64,000 nucleotides of DNA from Thalassotalea euphylliae (lineage in GTDB: Bacteria; Pseudomonadota; Gammaproteobacteria; Enterobacterales; Alteromonadaceae): positions 4,526,001 through 4,590,000 of the forward strand of contig NZ_QUOU01000001.1 of assembly GCF_003390335.1 (NCBI RefSeq). The letters run 5' to 3'. Below the pieces are notes generated by a model. It ran no database searches and was not told the origin of the DNA. It saw nothing but the letters and a program-made list of their open reading frames with translations. The translations under genes were made by a program, and so were the position numbers. Of this stretch, positions 28,129 to 37,480 are shown one piece after another. Position 1 is the stretch's first letter, and each line of letters opens with the position of its first letter.

Positions 28129-28171
28129 AATTTTTCGTGCTTATATCGGTCTAGAGCACTCAGCAGTAATA

Positions 28172-28810
28172 CTAGCCTTCTAGCGTAGACAAGTACTTCA
28201 CAATATTGATGTAGTCTTGCTCGAAGTTATTGCGGTCTAACTTGTCGGCATTGATGCGGTATTTACCGTTTACAACAACTGTTGGCACACCCGTTAACGC
28301 GCGTTTTTTCACTAAGTCGTTTTGCATTTTCTTCATCAACTTCGCTTTGCTATTTACTGAAAAGCTCTTGAATGCTTTGTCGAATGCCTCACCATCAACA
28401 CCGTTTAACACAAAGATATTACGAATATCTTTGGCTTCAGTGATCGCGCCGCGTTGCACTTGAATGTAATTAAAAATCGCCGCGGCGATTTTGTCTTCAA
28501 CTTTTAATTGTTGTGCCGTTGCTAGCGCTTTAGTCACCATAAATTGAATTTCCGGGGTAGTAAAACGCAAGAAATCAACATGGTTACGCTCGAAGCTTAC
28601 CCCCTCTGGTAAGTTCTTTTTCACATTGGCAAAGAAAGGTTCAAAGCGCAAACAATGTGGGCAGTAAAAAGAAAAGTACTCGCGAACTTCTGGCTTTTTC
28701 GATACCTGATCGCTCACTTTAGTGTACTGGTTACCTTCTTGATAATTCGCGGCTTGTGCGGCAAATGGCAAAAGCATAACCATTAACAAACTAGCAAAAA
28801 TTTTCTTCAT
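28172..28810 (-). CDS. dsbA: Thiol:disulfide interchange protein DsbA
   Basis: A 212-residue periplasmic oxidase of protein thiols. It has a signal peptide (cleavage near AAQA, residue 20), a thioredoxin-type active site CPHC in FSFYCPHCLRFEP and the cis-Pro loop GVPTVVV. DsbB would reoxidise it. It follows srkA by only 10 bp, a gene order (srkA-dsbA) conserved in many gammaproteobacteria. A terminator lies downstream. Confidence 0.96.
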   Translation of the reverse strand: MKKIFASLLMVMLLPFAAQAANYQEGNQYTKVSDQVSKKPEVREYFSFYCPHCLRFEPFFANVKKNLPEGVSFERNHVDFLRFTTPEIQFMVTKALATAQQLKVEDKIAAAIFNYIQVQRGAITEAKDIRNIFVLNGVDGEAFDKAFKSFSVNSKAKLMKKMQNDLVKKRALTGVPTVVVNGKYRINADKLDRNNFEQDYINIVKYLSTLEG

Positions 28811-28820
28811 CTTTGTTCCT

Positions 28821-29798
28821 TTACGGTAATAAGCTTAGCGGTGCCTGCGTTAATGCGGCGTGTTGTTCTTTCAACACTAACACCTGTTGTTCCCAGTATT
28901 TATCGGTATTAAACCACGGGAAATTACGCGGAAACGCTGGGTCTTGCCAACGTTTACTTAGCCAAGCAATGTAATTGACTAATCGCATTGTACGCAAAGA
29001 TTCTATCAAGACAAGCTCGCGCGCATCAAATGAAAAGAACTCTTCGTAACCGCTTAACATGGTATCTAATTGTAACAATTGTTGCGATCTGTCCCCAGAG
29101 AGCATCATCCACAAGTCTTGGATCGCTGGCCCTTGTCGGCAATCATCTAAATCGACAAAATGTGGCCCTTGCTCGTCACGCCACAAAATATTCCCTGCGT
29201 GACAGTCGCCATGTAAGCGTATCGTTGAGTGTGGTTGATACTGGCTTAACGCCAGCTGAATTACTTGATCGAGTACGGTAAAAAAAGCCGTTTCAATATG
29301 CGCAGGCACAAAGCCACTCGTGGCAATGGTCTCGCGCGCGGCCAATAAAAACTCGTCCGTGTTAAACGATGGCCGATGGGTAAATGCTTGCTTGGCACCA
29401 ATGGCGTGAATACGACCGACAAAACGCCCCATCCACTCTAACTGGTCGAGGTTATCAACTTCAAAAATGCGACCACCTCGGCATGGGTACAGCGCAAAGT
29501 GGTAGCCTTGGTGCTCAAACAAACTTTTGCCATCGCGCACCACAGGCGCAATCACCGGAATTTCTTGCTCGGCTAGCTCTACGGCAAAGTCGTGCTCTTC
29601 TTGAATTTGTGCCAGTTGCCAGCGCTGTGGCCGATAAAACTTAGTCACCCAGCGCTCGCCATGATCATCTTGGAATTGATAGACGCGATTCTCGTAGCTA
29701 TTAAGCGCCAACAAGCCCGATTCGGCATATACGCCAACGCTGTCTAAACCATCTAAAATTAAATCTGGCGACAGCGATGAAAAATCAAATACAGCCAT
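28821..29798 (-). CDS. srkA: Stress response serine/threonine kinase SrkA (YihE)
   Basis: A 325-residue APH-fold protein kinase with RLHGDCHAGNILW (catalytic loop) and HFVDLDDCRQGPAIQDLWM (metal site), as in E. coli YihE, which protects against stress-induced death. Its ATG overlaps the TAA of ccoG by one base and dsbA follows 10 bp later, giving a ccoG-srkA-dsbA transcript. Confidence 0.94.
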   Translation of the reverse strand: MAVFDFSSLSPDLILDGLDSVGVYAESGLLALNSYENRVYQFQDDHGERWVTKFYRPQRWQLAQIQEEHDFAVELAEQEIPVIAPVVRDGKSLFEHQGYHFALYPCRGGRIFEVDNLDQLEWMGRFVGRIHAIGAKQAFTHRPSFNTDEFLLAARETIATSGFVPAHIETAFFTVLDQVIQLALSQYQPHSTIRLHGDCHAGNILWRDEQGPHFVDLDDCRQGPAIQDLWMMLSGDRSQQLLQLDTMLSGYEEFFSFDARELVLIESLRTMRLVNYIAWLSKRWQDPAFPRNFPWFNTDKYWEQQVLVLKEQHAALTQAPLSLLP

Positions 29799-31237
29799 TA
29801 GCGCTTCTTAAAGAAGCGGCTATCATGCGTTAATCGCACACCGCTATCTTGCTCGGCAAGTTCAACAACAAAGGTAATATCAGTCATATAATCTTTTAAC
29901 TCGTAAGGGTCTACGGCAATACTAATGGGCAGAGTATATACCGAAGCCGCCTCAACAAATACCTCGTTGTCGCCAATCCATTTTGCCCCGTCGATACCTT
30001 CAACCGATAAGCGATATGTGTTGTCTTGCTGCGATTTGTTCAGAATTTTCAGTGTGTAAACATTTTCCACTTCGCCGTTAAAATTCTCACGAGCCAATTC
30101 GTTGCGATCGCGAATAATATCCATTGAAACAGGCACACGTGTCGCTATTTCATAACCCAATAGCGAAGTCATGATCACTAATAAGGTGGCGTAGCCAATC
30201 AACTTACCACGGACGATATGCACTTTCTTGCCTTCCAGCTCGTGCTCTGTGGTGTAGCGAATTAAACCCGGCTCGTACTTCATCCGCTCCATCACGCCGT
30301 TACAAGCATCAACACAAGCCCCACAGTTAATGCACTCGTATTGCAGGCCATTGCGAATATCAATGCCGGTTGGGCACACCTGTACACATAAATTACAGTC
30401 GATACAGTCACCTAAACCCAAGGCTTTGGGATCTTGCTTGCGACCGCGCGCACCGCGATTTTCACCGCGCTTGTCGTCATAAGACACAGTCAGTGTGTCT
30501 TTGTCGAACATGGCTGACTGAAAACGCGCATATGGGCACATGTGTAAACACATGATTTCACGCATCCAACCGGCATTGCCATAGGTACAAAACGCGAAGA
30601 ACCACACCACACCCGTTGCCATGAGCGAAGCTTCAAGGGTAAAGAAATCGACGAAAAGATCGCGAATAGGGGTGAAATAACCCACGAAGGTGAGCGCGGT
30701 GAGCACAGAGAAAAACAGCCAGCAGAAGTGTTTTAGTGCCTTTTTACGCAACTTGGTGGCGTCCATTTTTTGCGCATCGAGTTTTTTCCGCTGGTTGGCA
30801 CTGCCTTCGATTTTCTCTTCAAACCAAATAAAAATGAATGTCCACACCGTTTGCGGACACATGTAACCACACCATACTCGCCCTAAAAACGTGGTCACAA
30901 AAAACAACAGGAAAGCGCTAAGAATAAACAGCCAAGCCAGTAAGGTTAAATCTTGTGGCCACAAGGTTAGGCCCCAAATATTGAAACGCTGCTCACCAAT
31001 ATCGAATAACACCGCTTGTTGGCCGTTAAAATGCACCCACGGGATAGCCGCAAACATGAACAAGAAGACAAAATTCATCTTCTGGCGCAATTGTTGGAAA
31101 AAACCCGTGACCTTGCGTACGTATATTTGGTCGCGCGGCTTGTACTGCTCTTGCGTACCGCCTTTAGGTTGATGAATTTCTACGTTTTTAACAGGAATTA
31201 CGGATTGAACGCCCGATTTTTTACTTTCGTCACTCAC
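29798..31237 (-). CDS. ccoG: Cytochrome c oxidase accessory protein CcoG
   Basis: A 479-residue membrane iron-sulfur protein (RdxA/FixG family) that reduces copper for cbb3-oxidase assembly. It has several transmembrane segments, cysteine pairs in WCGYMCPQTVW and CLHMCPYARF, two 4Fe-4S motifs (CIDCNLCVQVCPTGI and CINCGACVDAC) and a C-terminal Ig-like periplasmic FixG_C domain. The ccoNOQP genes are not in the window. It is divergent from the small gene at 31367. Confidence 0.95.
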   Translation of the reverse strand: MSDESKKSGVQSVIPVKNVEIHQPKGGTQEQYKPRDQIYVRKVTGFFQQLRQKMNFVFLFMFAAIPWVHFNGQQAVLFDIGEQRFNIWGLTLWPQDLTLLAWLFILSAFLLFFVTTFLGRVWCGYMCPQTVWTFIFIWFEEKIEGSANQRKKLDAQKMDATKLRKKALKHFCWLFFSVLTALTFVGYFTPIRDLFVDFFTLEASLMATGVVWFFAFCTYGNAGWMREIMCLHMCPYARFQSAMFDKDTLTVSYDDKRGENRGARGRKQDPKALGLGDCIDCNLCVQVCPTGIDIRNGLQYECINCGACVDACNGVMERMKYEPGLIRYTTEHELEGKKVHIVRGKLIGYATLLVIMTSLLGYEIATRVPVSMDIIRDRNELARENFNGEVENVYTLKILNKSQQDNTYRLSVEGIDGAKWIGDNEVFVEAASVYTLPISIAVDPYELKDYMTDITFVVELAEQDSGVRLTHDSRFFKKR

Positions 31238-31366
31238 TCTAAACCCTAGCCCCCTGGGATGATTGAATTTTGTTTTGCGCTAGCTGCAAAAGTAATCGCT
31301 GATTAGAATGTATTCTTTGCAGAATTTTGATTATGCTACCGCCACTGCACCATTATATGATAAGCC

Positions 31367-31720
31367 ATGAAAAATATATTGATCTTAATCGTTTTCGCCG
31401 CTGTTTTTCTGCACTTTTACCCGCAGCCAGCAGTGACCAGTTGGTACGAACAACAAAAAGAAACTGTACTGGAGGTGTTTTCAGACGCCACCGACACGAA
31501 AGCGCGCCTCAAAGCTGATCGGGTTTACAAAGACTTGGAGCCTAAATTCAATCAATTTCGCCCCAGTGAGGTAAAGTACGTCAAAGAAATCACCAGTTCT
31601 CGACGTGCCATTAAAGCTTATTACCGCGAAAACTGCGCAGGCAAACGCGACGGCAAGCTGCACGCCAACAACCAAGCCTTGGTGTGCCAAACTATCTCAA
31701 AGTATACGAGCTTCTTTTAA
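31367..31720 (+). CDS. Small exported protein of unknown function
   Basis: A 117-residue protein starting with one hydrophobic segment (ILILIVFAAVFLHFY), a signal peptide or anchor, followed by a charged helical domain and two Cys (NCAGK and VCQTI) that could form a disulfide. I do not recognise the family. It is divergent from ccoG, and its last 24 bp overlap the end of the oxidoreductase gene on the other strand. Confidence 0.6.
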   Translation: MKNILILIVFAAVFLHFYPQPAVTSWYEQQKETVLEVFSDATDTKARLKADRVYKDLEPKFNQFRPSEVKYVKEITSSRRAIKAYYRENCAGKRDGKLHANNQALVCQTISKYTSFF

Positions 31721-34018
31721 CTCAGGTTTATGCGGCCTCACCACAATGGCAATCGACTTTGACGTCGGTGTAAAACTCTGGTGCCCGACACTGGCAAGTG
31801 GCACCAAAGCATTCGCCTCTGGAAAGTATGCCGCCGTATTACCCGCAGGCATATCGTAAGGTATCAGTTTAAAACCGAGTACTTGGCGTTTAATATCGTC
31901 GCCCCAAAGCGATTCAATATCCACTTTCGCACCCGCCGATAGCCCTAACGCGGCGATATCGTCGGGGTTCATCAAGAGTATGTCGCGCTCACCGCTAATG
32001 CCACGGTATCTGTCGTCAAAGCCGTAAACAGTGGTGTTGTACTGATCGTGAGATCTAAGCGTTTGCAACGTAAACACTTTATCGCTGGACAAGGCTCTTA
32101 TCGAGGCAGGCACGATGCTTTGCGGTAACTCATGGGCGTGAAAGTGCGCTTGTTGCGATGGTGTTTGCCAAATACGCTGCGCGGCGTGGTTACCTAAATA
32201 GAAGCCACCTGGCGCATTTAAGCGTTGATTCATATCCCCAAAGCCGGGGATCACTTGGCTGATCAACTGGCGAATTCTGCTGTAATCAGCAATCAACGCC
32301 TGCCAGTTAACGGGTGAATTACCTAACGTCGCTTCAGCCATACCTGCGATAATCGCTGGCTCAGAGCGCATTTCGCCAATATCACTGGCAACAACACCCG
32401 CAGAGGCGTGCACCATAGAAAATGAGTCTTCAACCGTCACCTGTTGTGGCCCTGCGAGCTGCTGATCGATATCGGTACGACCAAGACAAGGTAAAATTAA
32501 CGAGCGTTTACCTGGGGTGACGTGGGTGCGATTCAGCTTAGTGGCAATATGCACGGTGAGCTGGCAATTGCCCATTGCTTGCTTACTCAGCGCGGTATCT
32601 GGCGTTGCCGCGACAAAATTACCGCCTAAGCCAATAAATACCTTGCTGCTTCCCGCCAGCATGGCTTCAATCGCTTGCACAGTATTGTGACCGTGCTCAC
32701 GTGGCGGCGCAAAATCAAATACCTCAGCGAGTTTATCTAAAAAAGCAGCATCCGGCTTTTCATTAATCCCCATAGTCCGGTCGCCCTGCACGTTTGAATG
32801 GCCGCGCACCGGACATAAACCTGCACCGCGTTTGCCCACTTGGCCGAACAGCAATTGTAAGTTAGTCATCTCTTGGATGGTCGCCACCGAATGCTGGTGT
32901 TGCGTTATCCCCATTGCCCAAGTGAAAATGACGTTATCGGCTTGCTGATACAAGGTGGCCGCTTGCTCAATTTGCGCTTGACTGAGCCCTGACTGCTGCT
33001 CAATCTGCTGCCACGCCGTTGCCTCAACTGCTGTTAAATAGCTTTCCAACCCTGTCGTGTGCTCGGCAATAAAATGATTATCAAAGACCGTATCGCCTTT
33101 TGCCATAGCTTTTTTATGACGCGCTGCGAGCACTTTCACCATGCCGCGTACCGCCGCCATATCACCGCCTAAATTCGGTTGAAAATAATGGCTGGATATC
33201 TGTGTCGCGCCGCCAGAGAGCATTTCGCTGGCAGATTGCGGGTTGGTAAAGCGCTCTAAGCCACGCTCTTTTAACGGATTAAAGCTGACAATATTTGCGC
33301 CACGCCTAGACGCCTGACTCAAGGTATCGAGCATACGCGGATGATTCGTCCCGGGGTTTTGACCAAAGACAAAAATGGCATCGGCATGTTCAAAGTCGGT
33401 GAGCGTTACTGTGCCTTTACCGACACCAATCGCTTGTTTAAGCGCAACCCCACTGGCTTCGTGGCACATATTAGAGCAGTCAGGAAAATTGTTAGTACCA
33501 AAAGCACGTACAAATAGCTGGTATAAAAAAGCCGCTTCGTTGCTGGTGCGGCCAGAAGTATAGAATTCCGCTTGATTAGGGCTGTCTAACTGATTGAGCT
33601 GCTCAGCAATTAAGGTAAACGCCTGTGACCAGCTGCTCGCTTGGTAATGGCCTGACGCAGCGTCATAACTTACGGGCTCTGCCAAGCGGCCTTGCTGCTC
33701 AAGAAAATAATCACTTTGTTTAGCAAGCCAAGCTACCGAGTGTTCAGCAAAGAACTGAGCTGTAACGCGCTTGCCTGTCGCCTCCCAATTAACCGCTTTA
33801 GCACCATTTTCACAGAAGCGAAAACGCCCCGGTTCGTCTTTCTCCCCCCAAGCACAACCCGGGCAATCAAAGCCGTGGTCTTGGTTGGTTTTTAACAAGT
33901 TCTTAATGTTCTTGGCGACGTTGTCACTGCGCAGTAAGTGTTTTGCGGTGCTCGCAAGTGCTCCCCAACCACCAGCGCTGCCTGAATATTTTTTGTATGG
34001 GCTTTTATCCGACACCAT
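31697..34018 (-). CDS. FdhF/YdeP-family molybdopterin oxidoreductase
   Basis: A 773-residue member of the YdeP branch of the DMSO reductase superfamily: GFDCPGCAWGEK near the N-terminus, GRTSNEAAFLYQLFVR, GQNPGTNHPRML and RGHSNVQGDRTMG in the cofactor-binding core, and a molybdopterin dinucleotide-binding C-terminus. In E. coli YdeP is tied to acid resistance; the substrate is unclear. It has no Tat signal, so it is cytoplasmic. The gene overlaps fdhD by one base (TAATG), fitting the need of such enzymes for FdhD to sulfurate the cofactor. No other formate dehydrogenase subunits are nearby. Confidence 0.9.
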   Translation of the reverse strand: MVSDKSPYKKYSGSAGGWGALASTAKHLLRSDNVAKNIKNLLKTNQDHGFDCPGCAWGEKDEPGRFRFCENGAKAVNWEATGKRVTAQFFAEHSVAWLAKQSDYFLEQQGRLAEPVSYDAASGHYQASSWSQAFTLIAEQLNQLDSPNQAEFYTSGRTSNEAAFLYQLFVRAFGTNNFPDCSNMCHEASGVALKQAIGVGKGTVTLTDFEHADAIFVFGQNPGTNHPRMLDTLSQASRRGANIVSFNPLKERGLERFTNPQSASEMLSGGATQISSHYFQPNLGGDMAAVRGMVKVLAARHKKAMAKGDTVFDNHFIAEHTTGLESYLTAVEATAWQQIEQQSGLSQAQIEQAATLYQQADNVIFTWAMGITQHQHSVATIQEMTNLQLLFGQVGKRGAGLCPVRGHSNVQGDRTMGINEKPDAAFLDKLAEVFDFAPPREHGHNTVQAIEAMLAGSSKVFIGLGGNFVAATPDTALSKQAMGNCQLTVHIATKLNRTHVTPGKRSLILPCLGRTDIDQQLAGPQQVTVEDSFSMVHASAGVVASDIGEMRSEPAIIAGMAEATLGNSPVNWQALIADYSRIRQLISQVIPGFGDMNQRLNAPGGFYLGNHAAQRIWQTPSQQAHFHAHELPQSIVPASIRALSSDKVFTLQTLRSHDQYNTTVYGFDDRYRGISGERDILLMNPDDIAALGLSAGAKVDIESLWGDDIKRQVLGFKLIPYDMPAGNTAAYFPEANALVPLASVGHQSFTPTSKSIAIVVRPHKPELKEARIL

Positions 34019-34968
34019 TATTTATCCGCAGACAAGGGGCGTTCAATCAGCGACGGATGTTCAATGCGCAACTGCCCTTGCCCACAGTACACATTCGCTT
34101 GTTTAGCCCTGGTAAAACCGATCAAGGCAATATTAAATTGCTGCGCAGTGGCAATCGCAAGATCTGAAGGGGCGCCAACGGCAACAATGGCAGGGATCTT
34201 TGCTGCAACGGCTTTTTGCACTAATTCAAAGCTGATCCTGCCGCTTAGTACCAAGACACTCTTCCTCAGACCAACTTGCTGTTGGTAAGCGCCGCCTAGC
34301 ACCTTATCAACGGCGTTATGGCGGCCAACATCCTCAGCCGTAAAAGCAAGCTTATTATTTTGCTCATCGGCAAGCCACAATCCGGCGCCGTGACTGCCCC
34401 CCGTTTGGGCGAACAAATCTTGGCTATCGCGCAGCAATGCAGGCAGAGTTAACAGCTGAGCAGGCATCAGCCATTGGCTCGGAGCCTTTTGCGGCTCGTA
34501 GCGCAGTGCCAGTTGTTTTAACTGGCTTTGGCCACAAACGCCACAGCCCGATTGACTGGCAAACACACGGCTAAAGCGCTGCCAGTCTACCACGACATGC
34601 GCTGCCAGCTTCACCTCGACTAGGTTCTCTTCGCTAAGTGATAAGGTTTGCACATCCGTAAGTGCGTTGATAACCCCTTGGCTGATCAAATAGCCCAAGA
34701 CTAACGCCTTGTCATCGCCCGGCGTGCGCATTACCACCGCCAGTGATCGCTGTTGCCAGTTTCCTTGGTCAAAAAAGCTCAGCATGATCTGTAATGCTTG
34801 CTCACTGGCAACCATATCGCCCAATACTTTGACAGAGACAGCACTTGATGCCTTGTCACAAACAAGGCGGGTCGTTTGCTGCTCATTGCAGATCACCAGC
34901 TGGGTTTTACTGATTTGGCTGGCTTTATCGGCCTGAATAGCTTTAGTGGCTTGAGACGCTGATTTCAA
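34018..34968 (-). CDS. fdhD: Formate dehydrogenase accessory sulfurtransferase FdhD
   Basis: A 316-residue protein that passes sulfur from a cysteine desulfurase to the Mo-bis-MGD cofactor. The conserved cysteine loop is SGCGVCGQSQL, and EDVGRHNAVDKVLG and VLSGRISFELVQK are typical of the family. It carries a longer hydrophilic N-terminus (about 30 residues, Ala/Lys/Gln-rich) than many homologues, so the start could be internal. It is the first gene of a two-gene operon with the YdeP-like enzyme. Confidence 0.94.
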   Translation of the reverse strand: MKSASQATKAIQADKASQISKTQLVICNEQQTTRLVCDKASSAVSVKVLGDMVASEQALQIMLSFFDQGNWQQRSLAVVMRTPGDDKALVLGYLISQGVINALTDVQTLSLSEENLVEVKLAAHVVVDWQRFSRVFASQSGCGVCGQSQLKQLALRYEPQKAPSQWLMPAQLLTLPALLRDSQDLFAQTGGSHGAGLWLADEQNNKLAFTAEDVGRHNAVDKVLGGAYQQQVGLRKSVLVLSGRISFELVQKAVAAKIPAIVAVGAPSDLAIATAQQFNIALIGFTRAKQANVYCGQGQLRIEHPSLIERPLSADK

Positions 34969-35096
34969 ATGTATTAAACCCTTTAGATTGAGAGACTGCG
35001 CTAGTTTAATGCCGTAGCCAGCTGTTTATCTGAACTCGTTATTTGCACTACTGACTTTGAACTACTGAGCAGTACCACTTAACCTAACCACTTAAC

Positions 35097-36473
35097 CTAG
35101 CCACTCAACCGAGACAAGAGTGCACTAAATTTTTCATGAGTTTCTTGTGCTGCCGCATGTTCGCCATTAGTGACCACCCACTTACCATTGACCATCACAT
35201 CAGCAATAGCAGGGCTGGAAGAAGCAAACACTAGGCTGTCTAAACAATACTGTTGGCCACTGGCATATACCGAAAGCTTAGCATCATCTAACACCAATAA
35301 GTCAGCTTGCTTGCCAATGGCTATCGCGCCAGTATTCGATGACGTGCTTTGGGCACCACCCTGCGCGGCACTTTGCCATAAGTACTGACCAACCGATGGC
35401 GTCTCATCAGTGGCGAGAATAGCGCGTTGCTGTTTAGTTAAGCGCTGTGCATACTCCAGCCAACGTAACTCTTCCACTGGGTTTACTGAAATATGACTAT
35501 CTGAGCCAATCGCCCATTTCCCTTGCTCGCCAACAAATTCGGCAGTGGGAAAAATACCGTCACCTAAATTAGCTTCAGTCGTCGGGCAAATACCGGCTAT
35601 GGCGCCGCTAGCAACAATGCCACGTCGCTCTTGCTCGTCAATATGGGTTGCGTGAATTAAGCACCAATGTTGATCGAGCGTCATATTGTCTAAAAGCCAC
35701 TCGACAGGACGCTGACCGTAATGGGCGATACAGTCATTCACTTCCTTTTGCTGCTCAGCAATGTGAATGTGGATCGGTGCATTGGCGTCTTTGGCGCGTA
35801 CATGCGCAACGGCCTCAACCAGCGAGGGTTTATCAACGGCACGCAGTGAGTGGGGCGCGATACCGACATTGCTATTGCCGTAGTGCTCAGCCAGTGTAAA
35901 ACAATCATCCACCAAACAATTGAAATCAGCGACCGAATGAATAAAACGTTTTTGCCCGTCATTCGCTGCTTGCGGGCCAAAGCCGCTAAAGCGATACAAT
36001 ACAGGTAACATGGTTAAGCCAATACCACTGGTATTAGCCGCTTTAAAAATGGCTTCCGCCATGGCCGCTGGCGATTCGTGTTGCTGACCTTGCTGATCGT
36101 GATGCAGATAGTGAAACTCGGCTACACGGGTATAACCTTGCTTGAGCATTTCGATGTAAAGCTGCTGCGCAATTAACTGGGCATCAGCCACCGTGAGTTG
36201 CTCAAGAAATTGGTACATGATACGGCGCCATGTCCAAAAGCTGTCTTTGCCCTCACTGCCCTGCTCACTAAAACCGGCAAATGCGCGCTGAAATGCGTGG
36301 GAGTGACAATTCACCATGCCCGGTATCACAATGCCTTTGACCATGTCGGCATCATTTTCAGTCATATCACCATGCGTCTCACAAATGTCAGTGATGATAC
36401 CCGCTTCGATAGTCACTAATTGATTGAATCGCCAACCATCAACCGTCAGTAGTTGTTTCGCAAATAATTTCAT
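35097..36473 (-). CDS. hutF: Formimidoylglutamate deiminase
   Basis: A 458-residue amidohydrolase converting N-formimidoyl-L-glutamate to N-formyl-L-glutamate and ammonia in the five-step histidine pathway. Metal and catalytic motifs are visible: NCHSHAFQRAF, HIHIAEQQKEV, LIHATHID and GSDSHISVNP. I chose the ATG at 36473 (MKLFAKQLL), which gives a 13-bp gap to hutG; the longer frame to 36527 overlaps hutG. The upstream gene hutG removes the formyl group next. The other hut genes are not in the window. Confidence 0.93.
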   Translation of the reverse strand: MKLFAKQLLTVDGWRFNQLVTIEAGIITDICETHGDMTENDADMVKGIVIPGMVNCHSHAFQRAFAGFSEQGSEGKDSFWTWRRIMYQFLEQLTVADAQLIAQQLYIEMLKQGYTRVAEFHYLHHDQQGQQHESPAAMAEAIFKAANTSGIGLTMLPVLYRFSGFGPQAANDGQKRFIHSVADFNCLVDDCFTLAEHYGNSNVGIAPHSLRAVDKPSLVEAVAHVRAKDANAPIHIHIAEQQKEVNDCIAHYGQRPVEWLLDNMTLDQHWCLIHATHIDEQERRGIVASGAIAGICPTTEANLGDGIFPTAEFVGEQGKWAIGSDSHISVNPVEELRWLEYAQRLTKQQRAILATDETPSVGQYLWQSAAQGGAQSTSSNTGAIAIGKQADLLVLDDAKLSVYASGQQYCLDSLVFASSSPAIADVMVNGKWVVTNGEHAAAQETHEKFSALLSRLSG

Positions 36474-36486
36474 CTCAATATCCCTG

Positions 36487-37293
36487 TTATTGTGGCTGAT
36501 GAGCGCTAAGCTCAGCGCCAAAACCAATTAAGGTTTCAACGAGTGCTTTTAGCTTAGGTTTAACTGCTGCTGCACGCTGCTCACAATAGCTCAAACTTGC
36601 TTCGTCCATATACGTGATTTGCGATAGCTCTAGTTGCAGCGCGTGAATATTCTGCTCAGGCTCGCCATACGCGCGGGTAATGTAACCGCCTTTAAAGCGC
36701 CCGTTAGTGACTTTGCTATAAGGGGCAAACTCCAGTGCTTCGACACGTTTAGTCAGTGCAGGCGAGCAGCTCTGGCCATCAGCACTGCCAAAGTTAAAAT
36801 CAGGTAAGCGACCTTCAAAAAAACGTGGCACGTGAGACAAAATCGAATGGGCTTCCAGTAGCACCGCCGCGCCAAACTTCTGCTTAATTGCAGCTAACTC
36901 CCCCGCCAGTGCTTGGTGATAGGGTTGCCAATAATTCACGACGCGGTTTTTGACTTCTGCTTCGTCTGGGGCTTTACCCTCAAGATAAATAGGTGATAAA
37001 TCAAAGGCCGTCGTTGGGCAAAGCTCAGTGCTGTTCGCGCCAGGATAAAGATTGACGCCGTTGGGATCGCGATTTAGGTCAATGACATAACGATTGTACT
37101 TAGGGGCAATAATGCTCGCACCAAGCTCGCTCGCAAAATCGTAAAGCACATCTAAAAACCAGTCGGTATCCCGAACAGCTAACCCGGCTTTGGTCATGTT
37201 AGCGGCAATGTCGTCAGGTAACGCTTGGCCGTTGTGTGGCATGCTAATAAGCAGTGGCGTGCTGCCTTGTACGAGTGAGTAACTATTGGTCAT
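36487..37293 (-). CDS. hutG: N-formylglutamate deformylase
   Basis: About 268 residues; hydrolyses N-formylglutamate to glutamate and formate, the last step after HutF. Motifs: LISMPHNGQ, NRYVIDLNRDPNG and LLEAHSI supply the zinc and catalytic residues. The start is taken as the ATG at 37293. The frame also opens at TTG 37314, but that codon lies within the operator palindrome. It is first in a hutGF operon. Confidence 0.93.
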   Translation of the reverse strand: MTNSYSLVQGSTPLLISMPHNGQALPDDIAANMTKAGLAVRDTDWFLDVLYDFASELGASIIAPKYNRYVIDLNRDPNGVNLYPGANSTELCPTTAFDLSPIYLEGKAPDEAEVKNRVVNYWQPYHQALAGELAAIKQKFGAAVLLEAHSILSHVPRFFEGRLPDFNFGSADGQSCSPALTKRVEALEFAPYSKVTNGRFKGGYITRAYGEPEQNIHALQLELSQITYMDEASLSYCEQRAAAVKPKLKALVETLIGFGAELSAHQPQ

Positions 37294-37302
37294 GGCATCT
37301 AA

Positions 37303-37314
37303 TTGTATATACAA
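37303..37314. promoter_or_regulatory. HutC-type operator palindrome before hutG
   Basis: A perfect 12-bp palindrome, TTGTATATACAA, ends 10 bp before the hutG ATG. GntR-family HutC repressors bind TGTATATACA-like sites and release on urocanate. The site would block hutGF transcription in the absence of histidine breakdown. No hutC gene is in the window. Confidence 0.6.
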
Positions 37315-37385
37315 GTTGTAACGCTAATTTACCATGCGCATTCGAATGGGCGCAACTCGGCCTATTGAAACGAGTGAATTGCACT

Positions 37386-37414
37386 GATAAAAAAGCCGAA
37401 CGTACGGTTCGGCT
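37386..37414 (-). terminator. Rho-independent terminator after the META-domain gene
   Basis: AGCCGAAC / GTTCGGCT (37394-37414, loop of five) is followed on the minus strand by TTTTTTATCA. It lies past the META gene stop at 37481. Confidence 0.8.
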
Positions 37415-37480
37415 AAAACATGGTGTTTATACCCATTCGATTAATGCAATGGGGATAAGCAGAGTCGCGAGGTCGCTGTG

